This document shows positions 43,454-52,813 of a stretch of DNA of 64,000 bases, piece after piece. Below the pieces are notes generated by a model. It did no database searches. It saw nothing but the letters and a program-made list of their open reading frames with translations, and was not told where the DNA came from. This DNA comes from CBDCGS01 sp965216915. GTDB lineage: Bacteria > Pseudomonadota > Alphaproteobacteria > UBA828. The translations under genes were made by a program, and so were the position numbers. The number at the start of each line of letters is the position of its first letter. The first letter of the stretch is position 1. Where the stretch lies: NCBI GenBank assembly GCA_965216915.1, contig CBDCGS010000011.1, forward strand, positions 930,001-994,000, in the 5' to 3' direction.

Positions 43454-44095
43454 ATGAGCGTCGCCATCATCGATTACGGCTCCGGCAACCTTCGCTCGGC
43501 GGCCAAGGCCTTCGAGCGCGTGGCTGCGGATGCGCCGGGCTCGCCGACGGTGCGTGTGACGAGCGCGCCGCGGGACCTCGCCAACGCGAGCCACATCGTG
43601 CTGCCGGGTGTCGGCGCCTTCGCCGATTGCAAGGCCGGGCTCGACGCACTCGACGGGATGGTGGAGGCGCTCGAGGGGTCCGTCGTGCGAGACGGCAAGC
43701 CGTTTCTTGGCATTTGCGTCGGCATGCAACTCATGGCACGCGTCGGCCGCGAGCACGGCGATCATCCAGGCCTCGGTTGGATCGACGGCGAGGTGAGTGC
43801 GCTGAGCCCGGGCGATCCTGCGCTGAAGGTGCCGCATATGGGCTGGAACGATCTTCGCATTGTCGACGGCGGGCACTCCGTGCTCGCGGGCCTGGAGACG
43901 GGAACGCACGCCTATTTCGTGCACAGCTACGGCATGCGCTGCGGCGACGACGTGGTGTGCGCAACCGTCGACTATGGCGGCTCGGTGACGGCCGTCATCG
44001 GCCGCGACAACCTGGTCGGGACCCAGTTTCATCCCGAGAAAAGCCAGGCGGCCGGCTTGGCGCTGATCGCCAATTTCCTGCGATGGCGACCATGA
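43454..44095 (+). CDS. hisH: Imidazole glycerol phosphate synthase subunit HisH
   Basis: 213-aa class I glutamine amidotransferase that supplies ammonia to HisF. LPGVGAFADCKAGLDAL, nucleophile cysteine in LGICVGMQLMAR, and HPEKSQ with the catalytic histidine and glutamate near residues 195-197. Coupled to the next gene by an ATGA overlap. Confidence 0.96.
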   Translation: MSVAIIDYGSGNLRSAAKAFERVAADAPGSPTVRVTSAPRDLANASHIVLPGVGAFADCKAGLDALDGMVEALEGSVVRDGKPFLGICVGMQLMARVGREHGDHPGLGWIDGEVSALSPGDPALKVPHMGWNDLRIVDGGHSVLAGLETGTHAYFVHSYGMRCGDDVVCATVDYGGSVTAVIGRDNLVGTQFHPEKSQAAGLALIANFLRWRP

Positions 44096-44628
44096 GCGCG
44101 CGCGAGACTCTCCAGCCGTCGATCGCGGTCGACCAGGTCGTGCGCCTATCAAAGCGCGCTCTGTCGGAGCTCTGCGACGCGGCGTCCGCTGCCATCGGCG
44201 ACGGTGCCGGCTTCGGTTGGGTTCGACCACCGCCGCGTGAGGCGTTCGAGCGTTATTGGCGGGGCGTCACATTGGTGCCCGAGCGCACGCTTTTCCTCGG
44301 CCGTCTCGACGGTGTGGTCGCGGGCTCGGTGCAGTTGGTGGGGCCGGCCCCGCAGAAAGAGGCATGGTCGTTCGCCTGTCTCATCGACACACATTTCGTG
44401 GCGCCCTGGGCGCGCGGCCATGGCCTCGCGAAGGCGTTGCTCGAGGTCGCTATGGTCGAGGCACGTCAACGCGAATTCGACGTGATGAACCTCAGCGTGC
44501 GCGAGACCCAGACGGCTGCGATCCAGCTCTATGAATCGCTCGGATTCCGGCGTTGGGGCACCCATGCGAAATATGCGCGCGTCGATGGCCGTTTGATTGC
44601 CGGCCACTATTATTCGAAGGATCTCTGA
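44092..44628 (+). CDS. GNAT family N-acetyltransferase
   Basis: 178-aa acetyltransferase inserted in the his operon. The acetyl-CoA site is VAPWARGHGLAKALLEVAMVEAR (R-x-x-G-x-G/A type) and the late motif is AAIQLYESLGFRRWGTHAKYARVDGR. The ATG at 44092 overlaps the hisH stop; an in-frame ATG three codons earlier is possible. Substrate unknown; location suggests no more than cotranscription with his genes. Confidence 0.88.
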   Translation: MSARETLQPSIAVDQVVRLSKRALSELCDAASAAIGDGAGFGWVRPPPREAFERYWRGVTLVPERTLFLGRLDGVVAGSVQLVGPAPQKEAWSFACLIDTHFVAPWARGHGLAKALLEVAMVEARQREFDVMNLSVRETQTAAIQLYESLGFRRWGTHAKYARVDGRLIAGHYYSKDL

Positions 44629-44641
44629 GCGGCGGCGTACG

Positions 44642-45367
44642 ATGATTCTCTATCCCGCCATCGATTTGAAGGATGGTGCCTGTGTGCGCCTGCTGCGCGG
44701 CGAGATGACGCAGGCGACCGTGTTCAACGACGATCCCGCGGCGCAGGCGAGACGCTTCGAGGCGGCGGGTTTCGCATGGCTTCACGTGGTCGATCTGAAC
44801 GGCGCGTTCGCCGGTCACGCGGTCAACGAGGCGGCGGTTGAGGCGATCATGGATGCCGTGTCGCTTCCCGTGCAACTTGGCGGCGGCATTAGAGATCTTG
44901 CGGCGATCGAGCGCTGGCTGGCGCGCGGCGTGCGCCGGGTGATCCTCGGCACCGCGGCCGTCCGCGAGCCCGCGCTCGTGCATGAGGCGTGCCGCGCGCA
45001 TCCGGGACGGATTGCGGTCGGTATCGACGCGCGCGACGGTCGGGTCGCGGTCGCCGGCTGGGCCGAAGCGACGGATGTCGACGCGCTCATGCTCGCACGC
45101 CGCTTCGAGGACGCCGGCGTCGAAACGATCATTTATACCGATATCAGTCGCGACGGTGCGCTCGGCGGCCTCAATGTGGAGGCAACCGCCGCACTCGCCC
45201 GGGCCATCGCGATCCCCGTGATCGCCTCCGGCGGCGTTGCCTCGCAGGCGGATCTCGACGCGGTGAAGGCGCGCGAGGCGGATGGCATCGCCGGGGTAAT
45301 TTGCGGGCGCGCGCTCTATGACGGGCGTATCGATCCAGCCCGCGCGCTTGCAGCCTTGGCGGCGTGA
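44642..45367 (+). CDS. hisA: ProFAR isomerase HisA
   Basis: 241-aa TIM-barrel isomerase: 1-(5-phosphoribosyl)-5-[(5-phosphoribosylamino)methylideneamino]imidazole-4-carboxamide isomerase. ILYPAIDLKDGACVRLLRG holds the first catalytic Asp; VQLGGGIRD, VILGTAAV, IYTDISRDG with the second Asp, and ASGGVAS are the barrel phosphate-binding motifs. Ends 1 bp before the hisF ATG. Confidence 0.96.
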   Translation: MILYPAIDLKDGACVRLLRGEMTQATVFNDDPAAQARRFEAAGFAWLHVVDLNGAFAGHAVNEAAVEAIMDAVSLPVQLGGGIRDLAAIERWLARGVRRVILGTAAVREPALVHEACRAHPGRIAVGIDARDGRVAVAGWAEATDVDALMLARRFEDAGVETIIYTDISRDGALGGLNVEATAALARAIAIPVIASGGVASQADLDAVKAREADGIAGVICGRALYDGRIDPARALAALAA

Positions 45368-45368
45368 C

Positions 45369-46127
<759 letters not shown>

Positions 46128-46190
46128 GCCTGACAGCCCACGGGAAATCTGCTACCGAGGGTCGAGCATGGGCCGAGCCAGGAGCGCCGT

Positions 46191-46550
46191 ATGAGCGCGC
46201 GGATGAGCGCTGAGATCGTCGAAGAGCTGTTTGCGGTCATCGAAAGCCGAAAGACCGCCGACCCGGAAGCTTCCTATGTGGCCAAGAAATTCGCGCGCGG
46301 GGTCGAGCACATCGCGAAGAAGGTCGGTGAGGAAGGCGTCGAGGTCGCGCTGGCCGCGGCGATCGGCAAGCGTGAAGAGATCGTCTACGAGAGCGCGGAT
46401 CTAATCTTCCACCTGCTCGTACTGTGGTCGGCGACGGGCATCGCGCCGGCGGACGTCTTCGAGGAGCTGAAGAGCCGGCGCGGCGTCTCGGGCCTCGCGC
46501 GGGAGAAGGATGATGCGGCCGAACGCAGCGCGTCGGGGGAGAACGCATGA
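46191..46550 (+). CDS. hisE: Phosphoribosyl-ATP pyrophosphatase
   Basis: 119-aa MazG-fold enzyme hydrolysing PR-ATP. SYVAKKFARGVEHIAKKVGEEGVEVALAAA holds the EExxE-type metal motif, and ESADLIFHLLVLW the second acidic site. It is a separate HisE, not the HisIE fusion; hisI, hisG and hisD are not in the window. 63 bp after hisF; overlaps the HIT gene by 4 bp (ATGA). Confidence 0.95.
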   Translation: MSARMSAEIVEELFAVIESRKTADPEASYVAKKFARGVEHIAKKVGEEGVEVALAAAIGKREEIVYESADLIFHLLVLWSATGIAPADVFEELKSRRGVSGLAREKDDAAERSASGENA

Positions 46551-46909
46551 GCTACGACGAGGAAAACATCTTCGCCAGGATCCTGCGCGGTGAGCTTCCC
46601 TGCGACAAGGTCTTCGAGGACGACGAGGTCTTGGCGTTTCGCGACATCAATCCACAAGCGCCGGTGCACGTGCTCGTGATTCCGAAGGGCGCCTATGTCT
46701 CGCTGGTCGATTTCACGCGCGATGCCCCGCCGGAGGTGGTCGGCCGCTTCTTCCGCCGCGTCGGCGAAATCGCCACACAGCTCGGCGTGGATGACGAGGG
46801 TTTCCGCACGATTGCCAACACGGGCGTGCACGGCGGCCAAGAGGTGCCGCACTTCCACGTCCACATCTGCGCGGGCCGGCCCCTCGGGCGCATGATCCCG
46901 AAGGGGTGA
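46547..46909 (+). CDS. HIT family (HINT-like) nucleotide hydrolase
   Basis: 120-aa histidine-triad protein. EENIFARILRGELPCDKVFEDDEVLAFRDINPQAPVHVLVIPK and the triad HFHVHICAG are typical of HINT-branch purine nucleoside phosphoramidases. Usual alphaproteobacterial neighbour of hisE. Last gene of the operon; beyond it a short GC-rich gap has weak hairpins but no clear T tract. Confidence 0.93.
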   Translation: MSYDEENIFARILRGELPCDKVFEDDEVLAFRDINPQAPVHVLVIPKGAYVSLVDFTRDAPPEVVGRFFRRVGEIATQLGVDDEGFRTIANTGVHGGQEVPHFHVHICAGRPLGRMIPKG

Positions 46910-46987
46910 GCGGTCCGGCGTCTTCCGCCGTCAGCGGCGCCGCGTGGTCGCGCGGCTATCGCGCGAACGAGGCAATCGGCTGATCCG

Positions 46988-47398
46988 CTAAACGGTCGAG
47001 CCCAGCAATTCCTTTGCACCATCGGGCGCGTTGGGAATTTCGTCGGCGTAGTAGGTCTTGTTGACGACGCGCCAGCCTTCCGCGGTGTTCAGCATGCTGA
47101 GATAGTCGACGAACCAAACCCCGAAGATGTAGTCGGTGATCTTGAGCACCGCCTGGTCGCCGGTTTGGTCTAAGACCTCGAACTTGCAATCGCGGGTGTC
47201 GTTGGTGTCCGCAGGCGTCGGCATCAGCGTCACGAATTTGCAGAAGTTATCCCGCGACATGCCGTAGAAACGCTGGCCGGCCATGCACCCCTCAAGCCGC
47301 GCCTCGGGGTGAAACGCCTTCCGGATCAAGTCGGGATCGCCGTGATACATCCCGTTGTAGTAGTCATCGACGACACTTTGGAATTGCTCCTCGCTCAT
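46988..47398 (-). CDS. NTF2-like (lumazine-binding type) protein
   Basis: 136-aa protein with the NTF2/SnoaL cone fold. VVDDYYNGMYHGDPDLIRKAFHPEARLEG at the N-terminus and GVWFVDYLSMLNTAEGWRVVNKTYYAD at the C-terminus match the putative lumazine-binding domain family. Could be a ligand-binding protein or small isomerase-like enzyme; nothing around it says which. Stands alone, convergent with the his operon. Confidence 0.82.
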   Translation of the reverse strand: MSEEQFQSVVDDYYNGMYHGDPDLIRKAFHPEARLEGCMAGQRFYGMSRDNFCKFVTLMPTPADTNDTRDCKFEVLDQTGDQAVLKITDYIFGVWFVDYLSMLNTAEGWRVVNKTYYADEIPNAPDGAKELLGSTV

Positions 47399-47492
47399 GC
47401 GACCTCTCCCTCACTCATTGGAATGAACGGCTTTTGTTTGCCGGCATCGTAGCGCCGGACGTTGACAGCGACCAGCCATCCGGTCGGTGCGT

Positions 47493-49013
47493 CTACCGAT
47501 ACGGATTGATTCGGCGGTAGGAGAGCGCCTCGGCGACATGGACCTTGGTCACGCCGTCGGCGCCGGCGAGGTCCGCGAGGGTGCGGGCGACGCGGAGCAC
47601 GCGGTGATAGCCGCGCGCTGAGAGCTTGAGGCGATCGGCTGCCTCGCCGAGGAGGGCGCGACCCTCGGCATCGGGCGTGGCGATCTGGTCCAGTAGCTCG
47701 CCTTCGGCCTCGGCGTTGGTCGCAACCTCCGGGTAGACGCCGCGCGCCTCAAACCGCTCCCGCTGCACCGCGCGTGCGGCGCTCACCCGAGCTGCCACCT
47801 CGGCCGAGCCTTCACTCGGCGGCGGCAAGGTGAGATCCGCAGCGGCAATCTCGGGAACATCGACGTGCAGGTCGATGCGGTCGTAGAGCGGGCCGGAGAT
47901 GCGGGTTTGATACTCTTGCGCGCAGCGCGGTACGCGGGTGCAGGCGCGCGATGCGTCGGCGAGGTAGCCGCAGCGGCAGGGGTTCATCGCGGCCACCAGT
48001 TGAAACCGCGCGGGGTAGCGAATGTGCGCATTGGCGCGGGCGACGACCACTTGTCCGCTCTCGATCGGTTGGCGGAGCGCATCGAGCACGGGGCGCGGAA
48101 ACTCAGGCAGCTCGTCGAGGAAGAGCACGCCGTGGTGCGCAAGCGTCACTTCGCCGGGTCGTGCGCGCATGCCGCCGCCGACCAGCGCCGCGGTCGAAGC
48201 GGAATGGTGCGGGTCGCGGAAGGGCCGCCGGCGGGTGAGGCCGCTCTCGCTGAGCTGACCGGCGACCGAGGCGATGATGCTGACGGTGAGCGCCTCCGCG
48301 GGCTCAAGCGGCGGCAGGATGCTCGGCAGGCGCGTCGCGAGCATGGACTTGCCGGCGCCGGGCGGCCCGATCATCAGAAGGTTGTGACCACCCGCGGCGG
48401 CGATCTCGAGCGCGCGCTTGGCGGTCTCCTGCCCCTTCACGTCCTTGAGGTCGGGGTAGCGGATGGCATCGTCGGCCGTGCCCGGCTGCGGCGCGGCGAG
48501 GATCTGCGTGCCTTTGAAATGGTTGACGAGCGCGATGAGGTCGGGCGCGGCCACCACCTCGCCGCCGCCTGCCCAAGCGGCTTCGGCACCGCTCCGCGCC
48601 GGGCAGATCAGGCCGAGATCGCGCGCGTTCGCCGCGATCGCCGCGGGCAGCACGCCCGCGGTCGGGATCAGCGCGCCGTCGAGGCCAAGCTCGCCAAGCG
48701 CGGCATAGCCGATCAGCTCCTCGACTGGCAGCACGCCCATCGCGACCAGCACACCGAGGGCGATGGGGAGGTCGAAGTGGCTCCCCTCCTTGACCATGTC
48801 CGCTGGCGCGAGATTGACCACGATCCGCTTCGGCGGCAGCGAGAGCCCCATCGCGCCGATCGCGCCGCGCACCCGTTCCCGGCTTTCGGCGACCGCTTTG
48901 TCGGGCAAGCCCACGATCGTGAAGGCCGGGAGACCCGAAGCGATTTGCACCTGCACGTCGACGGCAAGCGCCTCGATTCCCTGGAAGGCGACGGTGTTGA
49001 TATGGGCGACCAA
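47493..49013 (-). CDS. YifB/ComM family Mg chelatase-like AAA+ ATPase
   Basis: 506-aa protein with an N-terminal Lon-protease-like fold (AFQGIEALAVDVQVQIASGLPAFTIVGLPDKAVAESRERVR), a Mg-chelatase AAA+ core (Walker A IGPPGAGKSMLA, Walker B GVLFLDELPEF) and a C-terminal winged part with CRCGYLADASRACTRVPRC. In naturally competent species ComM is a branch-migration helicase for recombination of incoming DNA. A TTG start at 49013 with GGGAG 6 nt before it is used. Confidence 0.94.
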   Translation of the reverse strand: MVAHINTVAFQGIEALAVDVQVQIASGLPAFTIVGLPDKAVAESRERVRGAIGAMGLSLPPKRIVVNLAPADMVKEGSHFDLPIALGVLVAMGVLPVEELIGYAALGELGLDGALIPTAGVLPAAIAANARDLGLICPARSGAEAAWAGGGEVVAAPDLIALVNHFKGTQILAAPQPGTADDAIRYPDLKDVKGQETAKRALEIAAAGGHNLLMIGPPGAGKSMLATRLPSILPPLEPAEALTVSIIASVAGQLSESGLTRRRPFRDPHHSASTAALVGGGMRARPGEVTLAHHGVLFLDELPEFPRPVLDALRQPIESGQVVVARANAHIRYPARFQLVAAMNPCRCGYLADASRACTRVPRCAQEYQTRISGPLYDRIDLHVDVPEIAAADLTLPPPSEGSAEVAARVSAARAVQRERFEARGVYPEVATNAEAEGELLDQIATPDAEGRALLGEAADRLKLSARGYHRVLRVARTLADLAGADGVTKVHVAEALSYRRINPYR

Positions 49014-49065
49014 GGGCGGCTCCCGCGAAGACAGTACCGCCAGTGTAATGACCTATGCGGAACGT

Positions 49066-49106
49066 CGCGAGAACTCTCGCGCGGGCGATTTGGGCGAGAA
49101 CTCTCG
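49066..49106. repeat. Two tandem copies of a hairpin motif
   Basis: GCGAGAACTCTCG occurs twice (49067-49079 and 49094-49106), spaced by 27 bp. Each copy can fold as a short hairpin (GAGA-AC-TCTC core; arms are 7 bp in the first copy). They lie in the 102-bp gap before the yifB-like gene and after the caspase-FGE gene. Confidence 0.6.
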
Positions 49107-49115
49107 GGCGGAGAC

Positions 49116-50972
49116 CTAAGGTTGAAGGCTGAGCGCGACGCGGAAGCCGAGGTCGTAGGTTGCGTTGGTCGGGGTCTCGGCCAGGCGATGGGCGGCGCGC
49201 ACGAACCAGGGCGCGTAGTGCCACGAGCCGCCGCGCGCGACACGCTCGGTGCAGGCCCCATCGCGCCGCGCGCTGCCATCATCCGGCGCGCCATCGTAGC
49301 TGTCGTGCCAGCAATCCTCGACCCACTCCCAGACATTGCCGAGCACGTCGTAGAGGCCGAACTGGTTGGGCCGAAAATTGCCGACCGGCGCGGTCTCGGC
49401 GGCGCCGTCGCGGCAAACCTCGCTGGTCCAGGAAAAGCGGTGCGCGTGTGCACCGACCGCATCATAGACGTTGGCGGCCGCGCACGCGTCCAGGGGGGTC
49501 GCCTCTGCCTCCCAATAGCGCGATGTCTCCGACAGCGCGCGGGCGGCATACTCCCATTCGGCCTCGCTCGGCAGGCGGTAGGTCTGCCCGGTCTCGCTGC
49601 TCAACCACGCGGCATAGGCCTGCGCGTCCTCCCAGGTGACGCAGGTTACCGGATGGTCGTCTTCTTGTGGGTAGCCGGGGTCGCGCCAGTCGCGCGCGGG
49701 ATCGACGACCCATGCCTCGCCGTCCCAGGCCTGGCAGGGCGCGGCCGCGCGCCTCGTGGCGTCGGCGAACGCGGCGTACTCGGCGCGCGTCACCTCATAT
49801 TTCGAGATCGCGATCGGCGTGCGGATGCGCACGCGATGCAGCGGTTCCTCGAATTGCGAGCGCCAGAACTCCGTGGCATCGGTCGAGCCCATCATGTAGT
49901 TGCCGACCGGCAGCACGGTCATGCGTGGGCAGCGCGGACAGTCGTAAAACTCCTCTCCCGGCACGTAGGAGCTGCGCCCGGCGACGCCCTCGGTGAGCGA
50001 GCGGGAGAGCCGCTCGGTCTTGAGGCGCGCGAGCGGCGCGAACGCGCCATCGGGAAACTGCTCCAGATAGGCCTCGAACACGGCGGGATCGTCGCTCTCC
50101 TCGATCGATGCCCAGAATTGCGCCTCCAGCGCCGTGTCCTTGGCAGCCGGCGTGGTGCCTTCGACGGTGATCGCGACGTCGATATTGATGGGCACGAACA
50201 GGAAGTCGCCGCCGTCGTGGCCGGCCTTGCGGATGTCGTTGTAGTTCGGCGTCTGATCAGCGTTGAGCACGACCTTGTTCTTGATCCGGTCGTAGAGGCC
50301 GGCGGCGTCGAGCACGTGGTCGTTCGCGCGCAGCGCCTCGATGAATTGCCGCGCGAAGACCGAGTGGCCCTGCCCGCCGCTGTCGCTCACCGGCTCGAGT
50401 CCGCCCGAGGTGAGCGCCGTGCGCGAGCGCTTGCGCGCCATGCGCTCGAGCCACGCCGCCCGTTCGCTGCCGGCGTCGAGCGAGACGCGCGCGGCCCGCG
50501 TCAAGGTGCCGGAGAAGCACGAATCGGCGACCACCAGCACGTGCTTCGCGGCGATCGCGCCGACATGGTTGGTGATCGTGCTGTTCGCGATCCACTGCGC
50601 GTCGTTGTCGGTCTCGGCGTCGACGGGCAGCCAATAGCCGGTGTCGGTGACCTCATCGAGCCAGCCGTGGCCGGCATAGTAGATCAGGAGATTGTCGTTC
50701 GCGGTAAGGCTCCGGCGCAGCTTGTTGAGCGCGGTGACGATCTCGTAGCGGTTCGCGTTGAGCAGCAGTTCCACCTCGAAACCGTAGTCGCGGCGCAGCG
50801 TGTCGGCGACCGCGCTCGCGTCGTTGACCGCGGTTTTCAGCGGCTGCAGGTGTTCGTAGGCGTTGTTGCCGATGACGAGCGCATGGTAGCGGCCGAACTG
50901 GTTCTCCTCGCCCGCCAGCGCACCGCGGGCGACGCAGGCCACCACCAGCAACAGAAAAATCGCCAGGCGCAT
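49116..50972 (-). CDS. Secreted caspase-like peptidase fused to an FGE-sulfatase domain
   Basis: 618-aa protein. Signal peptide (MRLAIFLLLVVACVARGALA), then a caspase/C14 domain (residues about 25-260) with the dyad His102 in YYAGHGW and Cys152 in ADSCFSG. A helical linker (AQFWASIEESDDPAVFEAYLEQFPDGAFAPLARLKTERL) leads to a formylglycine-generating-enzyme-like domain (about 370-615): VGNYMMGS, ISKYEVTRAEYAAFADATR, RLPSEAEWEYAAR, GLYDVLGNVWEWVEDCW, VARGGSWHY. Many such FGE-like domains are non-catalytic ligand binders. A proteolytic role in the periplasm is inferred; targets unknown. Confidence 0.9.
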   Translation of the reverse strand: MRLAIFLLLVVACVARGALAGEENQFGRYHALVIGNNAYEHLQPLKTAVNDASAVADTLRRDYGFEVELLLNANRYEIVTALNKLRRSLTANDNLLIYYAGHGWLDEVTDTGYWLPVDAETDNDAQWIANSTITNHVGAIAAKHVLVVADSCFSGTLTRAARVSLDAGSERAAWLERMARKRSRTALTSGGLEPVSDSGGQGHSVFARQFIEALRANDHVLDAAGLYDRIKNKVVLNADQTPNYNDIRKAGHDGGDFLFVPINIDVAITVEGTTPAAKDTALEAQFWASIEESDDPAVFEAYLEQFPDGAFAPLARLKTERLSRSLTEGVAGRSSYVPGEEFYDCPRCPRMTVLPVGNYMMGSTDATEFWRSQFEEPLHRVRIRTPIAISKYEVTRAEYAAFADATRRAAAPCQAWDGEAWVVDPARDWRDPGYPQEDDHPVTCVTWEDAQAYAAWLSSETGQTYRLPSEAEWEYAARALSETSRYWEAEATPLDACAAANVYDAVGAHAHRFSWTSEVCRDGAAETAPVGNFRPNQFGLYDVLGNVWEWVEDCWHDSYDGAPDDGSARRDGACTERVARGGSWHYAPWFVRAAHRLAETPTNATYDLGFRVALSLQP

Positions 50973-51030
50973 CACGATCGCTCTCTCCCGAGGCGAAAGT
51001 GTAGCCGATCTGGGGCGGGCGTGTCGCGGC

Positions 51031-51984
51031 TTAGGCGCTCGCCGCTGCGACGCGCGCTTCGATCGCGTCCCAAATCGTGGCTTCGATCTGCACACCGTCG
51101 AGCCGGTTGATCTCCTGAATGCCGGTCGGCGAGGTCACGTTGATCTCGGTGAGGTAATCGCCGATCACGTCGATGCCGGTGAAGATCAGGCCACGTTCGC
51201 GGAGCGCCGGGCCGATGGCGGCGCAGATCCCCCGCTCGCGTGCGGTCAGCGTTGTCTTCTTGGGCACCGCGCCGACGTGGAGGTTGGCGCGCGCCTCGCC
51301 GGGCGGCGGGACGCGCGAAACACCGCCGACGGGCTCGCCGTCGACCAGAATGATGCGTTTGTCACCCTCGCGCACCGCCGGCAAGTAGGCCTGCGCGATG
51401 ATCGGCTCGCGGTAGAGTTCGGTGAACATCTCGAGCAGGGCGTTGAGGTTCTCATCCTCCGGCGTGACGTGGAACACGCCGGCGCCGCCATTGCCGAAGA
51501 GGGGCTTCAGGATGATGTCCCGGTGCTCCGCGCGGAAAGCCACGATCGCCTCGCGGCGCGCGGTGATCAGGGTGGGCGGCATCACGTCGGGGAAATGGGT
51601 GACGAAGAGCTTCTCGGGCGCATTGCGCACATGCGCCGGGTCGTTCACGACGAGTGTTTGCGGGTGCACATGCTCGAGCAGATGCGTCGCCGTGATGTAT
51701 GACATGTCGAACGGCGGGTCTTGGCGCATCAACACGACGTCGAGGGTAGCAAGGTCAACCGTCTCCGCATCACCGAGCGAGAAGTGGTTGCCCTGTTCGC
51801 GCCGGACCGCCAAGGGGCGTGCGCGCGCCGTGACGCGGCCGGCGCGGAATGACAAATCCTGCGGCAGGTAGTGCAGCAGCGTGTGTCCGCGCGCCTGTGC
51901 CTCGAGCGCCAGCACGAATGTGCTGTCGGCGTCGATGTCGATCGCGTCGATCGGGTCCATCTGGATTGCGACGGCGAGGCTCAT
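51031..51984 (-). CDS. gshB: Glutathione synthase
   Basis: 317-aa ATP-grasp ligase joining gamma-glutamylcysteine and glycine. VAIQMDPIDAIDIDADSTFVLALEAQARGH at the N-terminus, ATP-grasp elements IILKPLFGNGGAGVF and KRIILVDGEPVGGVSRVP, and FTGIDVIGDYLTEINVTSPTGIQEI at the Mg site. Starts 1 bp after the SirB1 stop. The gene precedes the caspase-FGE gene by 58 bp. Confidence 0.97.
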   Translation of the reverse strand: MSLAVAIQMDPIDAIDIDADSTFVLALEAQARGHTLLHYLPQDLSFRAGRVTARARPLAVRREQGNHFSLGDAETVDLATLDVVLMRQDPPFDMSYITATHLLEHVHPQTLVVNDPAHVRNAPEKLFVTHFPDVMPPTLITARREAIVAFRAEHRDIILKPLFGNGGAGVFHVTPEDENLNALLEMFTELYREPIIAQAYLPAVREGDKRIILVDGEPVGGVSRVPPPGEARANLHVGAVPKKTTLTARERGICAAIGPALRERGLIFTGIDVIGDYLTEINVTSPTGIQEINRLDGVQIEATIWDAIEARVAAASA

Positions 51985-51985
51985 G

Positions 51986-52813
51986 TTAATTGAGGCTCGT
52001 GCGCAGCTTCGCGAGCGCGCGCTCGGTGCTCGTTCGCATAGCCTCCGGCAGCGAGCAGTCGAGACAACGCTCGAGCGCCGACACGCCGCTCCGGATCTCG
52101 CCGAGCTGCGCGCGGATCAAGCCAAGCTCTTGCCAAACGCTTCCAGCGCCGGGCGCGATGAGCGTCATCCGCTCGAGAACCTCACAGGCCCGCGCGAAGT
52201 CGTTCGTTTGGATGGCGCGGGTCTTGATGTTGTTTTGCAGCCTGAGAAGAACCGCCCGCGTGCTCACCGGCGCATAGTGAGCGGGCTCCAGCTCTGCATC
52301 GTTGCCGAGAAACTGCTTGAGCAGGCCGCGCAGGTGGCCCGCCTCGAGCGCTTGTCCGGCGTGGAACGGATCGAGGATCAGGCGTTTGTCCCGATCATCC
52401 ATCCGCACCAGAAAATGCCCCGGAAAGGCGAGGCCGGTGACCGGCCAGCCTTGCGCTCGTGCGAGGTGGATGTAGAGGATGCCGAGGCTTACCGGCAGGC
52501 CGACCCGCCGGTCGATCACGCGGATCAGGTTGGCGTTCTCGAGGCTGTCGTAGCTTTCGGTGTCACCGGCATAGCCGTGGTGGTCGAACAGCACAGCATT
52601 GATCTGGCGGCATCGCCGTTCGATCGGCGCGTCTTCCGTCATCGCCCGCGCGACGTCCTCGACAAGCTCGTCCACGTGATCGCGGTAGGGCGCGAGCGGA
52701 ACCTCGGGCGCGTCCAGCGCGCCGAGGAGAAGTGCGGATTCCGCGATGTCGATCTCGTCGTCTTCGCACGCCCCCATTTGCGCGAGGCGCTGCTCGATCT
52801 CGTCCCTTGGCAT
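51986..52813 (-). CDS. SirB1 family transglutaminase-like/TPR protein
   Basis: 275-aa cytoplasmic protein. The transglutaminase-fold core has the pattern RVGLPVSLGILYIHLARAQGWPVTGLAFPGHFLVRM; a C-terminal TPR-like segment has NDFARACEVLERMTLIAPGAGSVWQELGLIRAQLG. Known as SirB1/YchA; function not settled. Its ATG overlaps the stop of the BON pseudogene (TGATG), so it belongs to the same leftward run. Confidence 0.9.
   Translation of the reverse strand: MPRDEIEQRLAQMGACEDDEIDIAESALLLGALDAPEVPLAPYRDHVDELVEDVARAMTEDAPIERRCRQINAVLFDHHGYAGDTESYDSLENANLIRVIDRRVGLPVSLGILYIHLARAQGWPVTGLAFPGHFLVRMDDRDKRLILDPFHAGQALEAGHLRGLLKQFLGNDAELEPAHYAPVSTRAVLLRLQNNIKTRAIQTNDFARACEVLERMTLIAPGAGSVWQELGLIRAQLGEIRSGVSALERCLDCSLPEAMRTSTERALAKLRTSLN

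Noticed and set aside
46910..46987. Terminator after the his operon
   Set aside because: Short GC stems exist but there is no T tract and no convincing stem longer than five or six pairs.
47865..51110. Very long open frame on the plus strand (over 1000 codons)
   Set aside because: It lies antisense to the yifB-like and caspase-FGE genes, whose products match known families; in GC-rich DNA such shadows are common.
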